A stretch of 35,770 nucleotides of DNA from Paenibacillus timonensis (lineage in GTDB: Bacteria; Bacillota; Bacilli; Paenibacillales; Paenibacillaceae). Below are positions 30,395 through 35,770 of the stretch, piece after piece. Both the position numbers and the translations under genes were made by a program. Within the stretch, counting starts at the first letter, position 1; each line of letters starts with the position of its first letter. Below the pieces are notes generated by a model that was not told the DNA's origin, did not search any database, and saw nothing but the letters and a program-made list of their open reading frames with translations. The DNA is taken from contig NZ_JAKSXN010000056.1 in the NCBI RefSeq assembly GCF_022427145.1, positions 1 to 35,770 on the forward strand, in the 5' to 3' direction.

Positions 30395-31300
30395 TTAGCC
30401 CTTCTTCTTAACCGGTCGCAGTACGGCATACCCGTAACCTTCCGGGTAATGCCGTTGGTAGTCCTGTTTGATCTCCTCGTCCCATTCGAACCCCAAACGG
30501 CCGGGATCAAAGCTCCAAGCGGCCTCCTCCACCGTACTCATCACCGCTCCGTTATCCTTGAGGTAGTCGAAAGGCGGATGGAAGAACACCAGGTATTCCG
30601 ACTCCGGGATCTCCCGGCATTCCATACCCTCCGGAATCGGCCCGTCATAATCCAGGGGAACCGGGATGCCGTACAAATACCCTTTTTGCCCATCCCGGTA
30701 AAACCACCCCGCCGTCTGCCCCAACTGCCCCTCCAGAGTATGGTTGGACATGCTCTCTAAGGTTCCGCTAACTTCGTCGCACGAGTGGCCGTTCCCCCAG
30801 AAATCCCCGTAGTTGGTGACGGCCAAATCCCAGATCCCGATAAACTTATGGGCCGGAATGAACTCGACTTTCATCTCCGCCGGCTTCAAGCGCACTTCGC
30901 TCATGTTATCCCGCTCCTTGATCCAATAGTGATAAGGCGAGAATACTTCCTGACGAATCGCTAAGGGAATGGGCCTTGGTTCCTTTTGGTAGGCTGCGGG
31001 GGTGAGCCGGAAAGCTTTTACGAACGCTCGGGTAAAAGCCTCCTGCGATGAAAATCCATACTTTACGGCGATATCCAGAACCCGCTGATCCGTGTCGCGG
31101 AGCTCCATGGCGGCACGGCTGACTCTTCGCGTCCAGATATAATCCCGCAAGGTCATCCCCGTATACTGGTTGAACTGTCTGGAGCAATAAAACGGGGAAT
31201 ACCCCAGCGCCTCCGACATCTTCAATAGAGACGTATCTTCCGAGATATGCGTCTCCACCCAGTCCACCATCCGTTGTACCGTCTCATTCCATTCGTACAT
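30395..31300 (-). CDS. AraC-family regulator with GyrI-like effector domain
   Basis: A 301-residue two-domain regulator. Residues about 5-110 contain two AraC helix-turn-helices (SLLKMSEALGYSPFYCSRQFNQYTG and VLDIAVKYGFSSQEAFTRAFVKAF, then LTPAAYQ). Residues about 130-300 form a GyrI/Rob-type small-molecule-binding domain (EMKVEFIPAHKFIG, GWFYRDGQKGYLYGIP, HPPFDYLKDN). Such proteins often sense drugs or hydrophobic compounds. AGGAGGAGGG precedes the ATG. It follows the amino-acid permease by 81 bp on the same strand; a functional link is not obvious. Confidence 0.9.
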   Translation of the reverse strand: MYEWNETVQRMVDWVETHISEDTSLLKMSEALGYSPFYCSRQFNQYTGMTLRDYIWTRRVSRAAMELRDTDQRVLDIAVKYGFSSQEAFTRAFVKAFRLTPAAYQKEPRPIPLAIRQEVFSPYHYWIKERDNMSEVRLKPAEMKVEFIPAHKFIGIWDLAVTNYGDFWGNGHSCDEVSGTLESMSNHTLEGQLGQTAGWFYRDGQKGYLYGIPVPLDYDGPIPEGMECREIPESEYLVFFHPPFDYLKDNGAVMSTVEEAAWSFDPGRLGFEWDEEIKQDYQRHYPEGYGYAVLRPVKKKG

Positions 31301-31381
31301 GGAAGCCCTCCTCCTTTCACCCTGATCATATCACCGGAAAATTCCGTTCATTTGATTCGAGTTGCAAAGGTGGAGCCGCCG

Positions 31382-32761
31382 TTATTGATGGGTTTGCTCT
31401 AAAGGCGCGTGGGTTGCCTGGCCCTTACGCTTTCTTATCGCATGCAATACGAACAACAAAATGAACCACAACGGCGTCAGCAACAGGGCCGGACGGGTCT
31501 CCTCCGCAAACAGCATGATCAGCAAAATGGCCGCAAACATCACGAGGACCGCATAATTGACAAACGGCGTAAACGGCGCCTTAAACTTGGATTTGGCCTG
31601 CAGTTCCGGCCGCGTACGTTTATAACGAATATGGCACACGAGCACCACGCCCCACACCCAAATAAAGCAAATGGCACTAATCGTCGTCACGATGCCGAAA
31701 GCTTGCCCCGGAATCAGCTTGCTCAACAGCGCCCCTACGGAGATGACCAGCGTGGAAACCAGCAGCGCGTTCCCGGGCACATGGTTCTTGTTCAATTGGG
31801 CCATCCGGGAGGGAGCCTGATCGTTCTTGCTTAAGTTATACAGAATCCGGCTGGTCGAGAACATCCCGCTGTTGCAAGCAGAGGCGGCCGAAGTCAAGAC
31901 GACGAAGTTAATGATCCCCGCGGCAATCGGAATGCCGACCAGACTAAACGTCTTCACGAACGGGCTCTCCGCCGGAGTCAGCCCCGTCCAAGGGTTAATG
32001 CATAAGAGGGCGACCAAGGCGCCAACGTAGAAGAATAAAATGCGCAGCGGAATTTTATTAATGGCCGACGGGATATTTTTCTCCGGATTGGACGTTTCTG
32101 CCGCCGACACCCCTACCAGCTCCACGCCGACATAGGCGAACACGACCATTTGGAAGGAGAGCAGGAAGCCTTGGATTCCGTTAGGAAAAAGGCCCCCATG
32201 TCCCCAAATGTTCTTTGCCGTCACGGTTCCCGCATCCGTTTTGAATCCGATGACCAGCAAAACGACTCCGAGGGCGATTAATACGAGAATCGTGACGACC
32301 TTGATTAAGGCAAACCAAAATTCCAATTCCCCGAAGTTTTTCACCGTCAATAGGTTAAGTCCCAGCAGAATGATCAAGCAGATGACCGCCGGAACCCATT
32401 GCGGGATATCGAACCAATACTGAACGTAGACCCCCACCGCAATCACATCGGCCATGGCCGTCATGATCCAGCAAAACCAATAGGTCCATCCGGTAACGAA
32501 CGCCGCCCGCGGCCCAAGATAGTCTTCGGCAATGTCCGTAAACGATTGATAGCCGGCTTTGGACAACAGCAGCTCTCCCAGCGCCCTCATCACAAAAAAC
32601 ACGGCAATCCCCACAAGGAAATACGCAAAAATGATCGACGGCCCGGCCAGCTGAATCGCTTTGCCCGATCCGAGGAACAATCCCGTCCCAATCGTACCGC
32701 CGATGGCGATCAGCTGAACGTGCCGATTCGCTAAATCCCTCTTTAATTCCTGTTGTGCCAT
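31382..32761 (-). CDS. Amino-acid permease, glycine/D-alanine/D-serine transporter-like (CycA type)
   Basis: A 459-residue APC-family transporter with 12 membrane helices. IAIGGTIGTGLFLGSGKAIQLAGPS is the helix 1 substrate motif; FQMVVFAYVGVELVGVSAAETSNPEKNIP marks helix 6 of the AAT group, and SACNSGMFSTSRILYNL helix 8. It most resembles CycA-type carriers of glycine, D-alanine and D-serine. The glycine riboswitch in its leader supports glycine as substrate. AAGGGGGAA precedes the ATG. Whether glycine turns it on or off cannot be decided from sequence. Confidence 0.92.
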   Translation of the reverse strand: MAQQELKRDLANRHVQLIAIGGTIGTGLFLGSGKAIQLAGPSIIFAYFLVGIAVFFVMRALGELLLSKAGYQSFTDIAEDYLGPRAAFVTGWTYWFCWIMTAMADVIAVGVYVQYWFDIPQWVPAVICLIILLGLNLLTVKNFGELEFWFALIKVVTILVLIALGVVLLVIGFKTDAGTVTAKNIWGHGGLFPNGIQGFLLSFQMVVFAYVGVELVGVSAAETSNPEKNIPSAINKIPLRILFFYVGALVALLCINPWTGLTPAESPFVKTFSLVGIPIAAGIINFVVLTSAASACNSGMFSTSRILYNLSKNDQAPSRMAQLNKNHVPGNALLVSTLVISVGALLSKLIPGQAFGIVTTISAICFIWVWGVVLVCHIRYKRTRPELQAKSKFKAPFTPFVNYAVLVMFAAILLIMLFAEETRPALLLTPLWFILLFVLHAIRKRKGQATHAPLEQTHQ

Positions 32762-32819
32762 ACTGATTCCCCCTTAAAGTCATGAGCTTCCTCATGTGAA
32801 ATAATGAACAAACTGGGCA

Positions 32820-32850
32820 TAAAAAAAGAGACTGGATGCCCTCCAATCTC
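32820..32850 (-). terminator. Riboswitch-linked terminator of the permease leader
   Basis: On the minus strand GAGATTGGA (32850-32842) pairs with TCCAGTCTC (32836-32828), followed by at least seven T. It lies about 65 nt after the glycine aptamer and 59 nt before the start codon, the place of an expression platform. Confidence 0.88.
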
Positions 32851-32916
32851 CGGAACGTAAAAAGAATAAATAGGACTTGGCATACTAGGCGAATCGCCTG
32901 CCAAATCGACGTATTT

Positions 32917-32990
32917 ATGCTCTTCTGTCCTTTTGCCTGAGATTGTGAACCCTTCGGCGCCGCGGATCCCGCGGTCTCTCCAGAAGCTGC
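32917..32990 (-). promoter_or_regulatory. Glycine riboswitch aptamer (single)
   Basis: Minus-strand sequence contains the family landmarks in order: TTCTGGAGAGACC, a GC-rich hairpin (CCGCGGGATCCGCGG), GCGCCGAAGG, AATCTCAGGCAAAAGGACAGAAG. CTTCTG and CAGAAG form the closing helix P1. Only one full aptamer is visible; I find no second GGAGAGA/CCGAAGG set in the 65 nt before the terminator. Confidence 0.93.
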
Positions 32991-33046
32991 TCCGGCTATA
33001 GTGTGATCCATAGCCATCATAGCTTGTGAATATTCGATTTTTTCAA

Positions 33047-33075
33047 ATACTACTCCCTGATAATTGCTTTGTCAA
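33047..33075 (-). promoter_or_regulatory. Sigma-A promoter of the riboswitch-permease transcript
   Basis: Minus-strand TTGACA (33075-33070) and TAGTAT (33052-33047) with 17 bp between. Start near 33040, about 50 nt before the aptamer. Confidence 0.85.
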
Positions 33076-33101
33076 TAACAAGTGTTACCCAGTCCGGAGG
33101 A

Positions 33102-33138
33102 TCTCTTGTGGCAAGAGACACGAAACTGGGACTATAAT
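33102..33138 (+). promoter_or_regulatory. tetR promoter region with inverted repeat TCTCTTG-TGG-CAAGAGA
   Basis: TATAAT at 33133-33138 is a good -10. A perfect 7-bp inverted repeat (33102-33108 and 33112-33118) lies where the -35 should be. It differs from the operator found before the ABC genes, so another regulator may act here. Confidence 0.5.
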
Positions 33139-33203
33139 GATCATGGGGATAAAAGGTGCCCCTGGCAAAAAGGTTCGCACGGTTGTGTAGAAGGAGGATG
33201 ACA

Positions 33204-33770
33204 GTGGGTCGAAAACAATCTTACTCCCATTCGGAGTTGTTGGATATTACCAAACGTTTGGTACTGGAGCACGGTTACGACGGGTTTAATCTCAAATTGC
33301 TCTCGCAGCACTTGCCCGGCGCACGAAGTACCATCTATCAATATTACGCCAATAAGGATGAGATCATCGCGGCCTGCATGAAACGCGTCATCGCGGCGAT
33401 CCTCGAGAAGGCTGCCTCCCTTGACGAGTCCGATTCCATGCGAGCCCTCCAGGAGCTGCTCGGCATCTATCTCGAGGAGTTCCAGTTGCATCAGCTCTTA
33501 GGCGATGCTTACAAAATCAAAACAACGGCTTCGGATGCCGCGCGCAGGGATATTGAATATGTCGAGTCCGCGCACGACTTCCTTAAAGTCCAGCTGACCC
33601 GCCTGTTTCAGAAAGCACAGCAGGAGAAGCAGATCAGAGAAGACATTCCCCTCCCTGTACATGTCGGCGTGTTCTTCAATCTCATTAATACGCCGAATAT
33701 GATGAACGTACCGGTTCCCGAGTGGAGCAAGATGTTGTTTCAAGTATGGATGGGCGGGGCCAAGAAGTAG
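33204..33770 (+). CDS. TetR/AcrR family regulator of the ABC exporter
   Basis: A 188-residue TetR-family repressor. The DNA-binding domain covers about 8-55 (SHSELLDITKRLVLEHGYDGFNLKLLSQHLPGARSTIYQYYANKDEII). The C-terminal part is helical with no recognised ligand motif. AAGGAGG at 33191-33197 touches the ATG at 33198, whereas the GTG at 33204 has a 6-nt spacing and is preferred. Two palindromes GACACTAGTGTC lie between this gene and the ABC operon, so it very likely represses the exporter. Confidence 0.9.
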   Translation: MGRKQSYSHSELLDITKRLVLEHGYDGFNLKLLSQHLPGARSTIYQYYANKDEIIAACMKRVIAAILEKAASLDESDSMRALQELLGIYLEEFQLHQLLGDAYKIKTTASDAARRDIEYVESAHDFLKVQLTRLFQKAQQEKQIREDIPLPVHVGVFFNLINTPNMMNVPVPEWSKMLFQVWMGGAKK

Positions 33771-33794
33771 AGGGGAAGCCCTTCCATATTTTAA

Positions 33795-33825
33795 TTTTGA
33801 CACTAGTGTCAAAATGGTGTTTAAT
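33795..33825 (+). promoter_or_regulatory. Promoter of the ABC operon with a perfect 20-bp operator
   Basis: TTTTGACACTAGTGTCAAAA at 33795-33814 is a perfect palindrome. It contains the -35 TTGACA (33797-33802), which with TTTAAT at 33820-33825 (17-bp spacer) forms the promoter. A bound repressor would cover the -35 and spacer. Confidence 0.85.
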
Positions 33826-33863
33826 CAAGATGGATGAAGTCGATGGGAGGTTGCATCCAATTC

Positions 33864-33875
33864 GACACTAGTGTC
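33864..33875 (+). promoter_or_regulatory. Second TetR operator downstream of the ABC promoter
   Basis: GACACTAGTGTC repeats the 12-bp core of the upstream operator, 65 bp further on and about 30 bp past the predicted start. The arrangement is like that at 1622-1687 with another TetR. Confidence 0.8.
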
Positions 33876-33903
33876 ATAAATTTGGAGTAAGGAGTTGAAC
33901 TAC

Positions 33904-35025
33904 ATGTTTTTGGCCCTGAGAGAAATGATGCATAGCAAGCTGAAATTTTTGATGATCGTCATTATTTTCGTCATGATGGCTTGGCTGGTTTTCATCCTGT
34001 CCGGTTTGGGGAACGGATTATCTTCGCTGGCGGCGTCAGCTTTTAAGAATATGAAAGCCGATTATGTGGTCTTCGAGCAAGGATCCCAGTCTTCCATGAG
34101 CAAATCCCTATTATCCGAGCAGTTGGTGGAAGAAGCCGAGAACCTGCCGAATGTCATGGCGGCGGCTCCCATGGGAAGCACAATGGCGACGGCCCTGAAA
34201 GGCGACAGCTCGAAAAATGAGGATAAGGTGGATATCGCTATCCTGGGAGTCCTCCCCGGCAGCTTCCTGGAGCCGGAGGTGACCGAGGGCGAGACGCTGT
34301 CGAGTGACCGCCCGACGGGCGTGATCGTCAACGATTCGATGAAGGAAGAAGGATTCAAACTCGGAGATACGTTCAAGCTGGACGGATCGTCGGAGGCATT
34401 GACGATTATGGGGTTTGTCGAGAATCAAACCTATAACCACCTTCCGGCTGTATTTATTCCGATGCCGGAATGGCGGAGCATTGCGTTCGCTGCGCCAGGC
34501 TCCGATAAAGGCATTGAAGAGCCGGTGAATGCCATCATGTTGCAGGGAGCAGAGATTGATCCGGATACGATCAGCGGCAAGCTTGCGAATACCGACACCG
34601 TTACGCGTGCGAAAGCAGTACAGGGCATGCCGGGTTATAAAGAAGAGAACGGCACGATTCTGATGATGCTGGCCTTCTTGTTCGTGATTTCCGCATTTGT
34701 GCTGGGCGTTTTCTTCTATGTCATGACGATGCAGAAAACGAATCAATTTGGCATTATGAAGGCGATCGGCGCAAGGAATGGATTTTTAAGCAAAGCGATT
34801 GTCTCTCAAGTGGTTGTTCTCTCGATCGTCAGCATTGTCATCGGGATTCTTCTGGCTTATGGGACCGCTGCCGTCATGCCGAAGGGGATGCCGTTTAAGC
34901 TCGAGAGCGAGCTTGTCGGGGTTTACTCCATTGTCCTATTGATGATTGCCCTATTTAGCTCTCTGGTGTCGGTCCTCAAAATCACAAAAATCGATCCGCT
35001 TCAAGCGCTCGGGAGGGTGGAATAA
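33904..35025 (+). CDS. ABC exporter permease, FtsX/MacB-type
   Basis: A 373-residue permease with one N-terminal membrane helix (about 14-36), a large extracellular domain (about 40-245, MacB-PCD-like) and three C-terminal helices (FtsX domain). MKAIGARNGFLSKAIVSQVVV is the typical coupling-helix region, and the end IDPLQALGRVE is the usual FtsX-family tail. AAGGAG at 33889-33894 favours the ATG at 33904 over a TTG at 33895. It overlaps the ATPase gene by one base. Such systems export lipids, peptides or drugs; substrate unknown. Confidence 0.92.
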   Translation: MFLALREMMHSKLKFLMIVIIFVMMAWLVFILSGLGNGLSSLAASAFKNMKADYVVFEQGSQSSMSKSLLSEQLVEEAENLPNVMAAAPMGSTMATALKGDSSKNEDKVDIAILGVLPGSFLEPEVTEGETLSSDRPTGVIVNDSMKEEGFKLGDTFKLDGSSEALTIMGFVENQTYNHLPAVFIPMPEWRSIAFAAPGSDKGIEEPVNAIMLQGAEIDPDTISGKLANTDTVTRAKAVQGMPGYKEENGTILMMLAFLFVISAFVLGVFFYVMTMQKTNQFGIMKAIGARNGFLSKAIVSQVVVLSIVSIVIGILLAYGTAAVMPKGMPFKLESELVGVYSIVLLMIALFSSLVSVLKITKIDPLQALGRVE

Positions 35026-35714
35026 TGACAACGGGGTTGGAGATCAGCAAGGTGTCGAAGTATTATGGCGAGGGAAGCAATAAGGTCACCGCGTTGGATC
35101 AGGTTTCGATCAATGTCGAACCCGGCGAATTCGTCGCCGTGGTGGGCCCGTCCGGATCGGGAAAAAGTACCTTTTTATCCATAGCCGGAGCGTTGCTCCA
35201 AGCTTCCGAAGGAGAAGTTCGTTTGAATGGACAGCCCATTTCGAAATTCTCCGATAAAGAGTTGTCCCGAATTCGATTGCAGGAAATCGGGTTTATGATG
35301 CAGTCCTCGAACTTGGTCCCTTATCTCAACGTTCTTGACCAACTGCTACTGGTCAAAAAGATGTCCGGGAGAATGAAAGCCGAGGATAAAGCCTTTGCCG
35401 TGCAACTGCTGGAGGAATTAGGGCTGGGAGCGAAGCTGACGAGCTTCCCGGATGAGCTGTCCGGCGGCGAGAAGCAGCGCACCGCGATTGCGCGGGCGTT
35501 AATGAACCATCCCAACGTGATTTTAGCCGATGAACCTACGGCCAGCCTAGATACCAAGCGAGCGCACGAGGTCGTCAATCTAATCTCGCAACAAGTGAAG
35601 ACGCGCCGGATCGCAGCCATCATGGTCACCCACGATGAACGCATGCTTGATTACTGCGATAGGGTGTACCACATGGAGGACGGCAAGTTGAAGTTGGCCG
35701 AACTGGCGAAGTAA
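35025..35714 (+). CDS. ABC exporter ATPase, LolD/MacB-type
   Basis: A 229-residue ATPase. Walker A GPSGSGKST is at 41-49, Q-loop at MMQSSN, signature LSGGE at 145-149, Walker B VILADE at 165-170, D-loop ASLD, and switch His in VTHDE. The small size and sequence fit the LolD/MacB/YvrO type that works with FtsX-like permeases. The start ATG overlaps the permease stop by one base (TAATG), so translation is coupled. A weak hairpin CGAGAA/TTCTCG follows the stop, without a T-tract. Confidence 0.95.
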   Translation: MTTGLEISKVSKYYGEGSNKVTALDQVSINVEPGEFVAVVGPSGSGKSTFLSIAGALLQASEGEVRLNGQPISKFSDKELSRIRLQEIGFMMQSSNLVPYLNVLDQLLLVKKMSGRMKAEDKAFAVQLLEELGLGAKLTSFPDELSGGEKQRTAIARALMNHPNVILADEPTASLDTKRAHEVVNLISQQVKTRRIAAIMVTHDERMLDYCDRVYHMEDGKLKLAELAK

Positions 35715-35770
35715 TAAATCTGCGAGAAAGAGTTTCCAGTTCTCGATGGCCCGATTTCCTAGGCATACGA

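Noticed and set aside
32881..32925. Second glycine aptamer downstream of the first
   Set aside because: Hairpins such as GGCGATTCGCC are present, but GGAGAGA and CCGAAGG landmarks are not repeated.
33102..33118. Terminator for the upstream permease transcript
   Set aside because: TCTCTTG-TGG-CAAGAGA has no T-tract on either strand and lies upstream of both divergent promoters, so it is more like an operator.

Overview
The window (about 35.8 kb) looks like chromosome of a Paenibacillus or close Paenibacillaceae relative. The evidence is mixed: strong AGGAGG ribosome-binding sites and sigma-A promoters, a sporulation coat cluster with the same order as Bacillus subtilis yraG-yraF-adhB-yraE-yraD, a secreted GH87 alpha-1,3-glucanase of the Paenibacillus/B. 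circulans type, a Firmicutes-type glycine riboswitch, OhrR, and short dispersed palindromic intergenic repeats. Genus assignment is inference. I see no rRNA, tRNA, CRISPR array, insertion sequence or prophage.

Layout. 1-2.4 kb: a very GC-rich exported histidine phosphatase (-), a leaderless TetR regulator (+) and a peroxiredoxin-like gene (+) whose promoter carries TetR-type palindromes like the one in front of tetR. 2.35-4.5 kb: a metal P1B-ATPase with a separate HMA metallochaperone (-), behind an FNR/FLP-like box. 4.6-5.5 kb: a gene-free stretch with 50-bp repeats and then a long, highly foldable leader RNA ending in a terminator. It precedes carboxynorspermidine/carboxyspermidine dehydrogenase and decarboxylase (5.5-7.9 kb), an alternative route to triamines. 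8.2-12.2 kb: the 1325-residue glucanase behind a cre-like site. 12.4-14.7 kb: the spore coat/alcohol dehydrogenase cluster. 14.8-15.2 kb: an array of hairpin repeats.

15.2-19.9 kb (all -): gamma-glutamyltransferase, SfsA, a nitrilase-family amidase and two GNAT acetyltransferases. The nitrilase and the adjacent GNAT look like the two halves of a protein that is fused in other bacteria (YhcX type). 20.1-22.1 kb: a secreted Asp-box beta-propeller (-). 22.4-23.7 kb: a purine-type NCS2 permease (+). 23.7-25.2 kb: an alpha/beta hydrolase divergent from OhrR, with two OhrR-type boxes between them. 25.2-26.9 kb: a regulator with two MerR domains divergent from another alpha/beta hydrolase. 27-28.5 kb: malate:quinone oxidoreductase (-) behind a cre-like site. 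28.8-30.4 kb: DUF2975 membrane protein, XRE regulator and DUF817 membrane protein (+). 30.4-33.0 kb (-): AraC/GyrI-like regulator and an amino-acid permease controlled by a glycine riboswitch. 33.2-35.7 kb (+): TetR regulator and a MacB/LolD-type ABC exporter whose promoter holds perfect TetR palindromes.

The most unusual item is the roughly 400-nt leader before the carboxynorspermidine operon. It has at least six mutually compatible long-range helices, a promoter and an intrinsic terminator, and it matches no riboswitch class I can recognise. Other notable items are the two repeat arrays with the same 50-bp period, several tidy regulator/operator pairs, and the double-MerR regulator.
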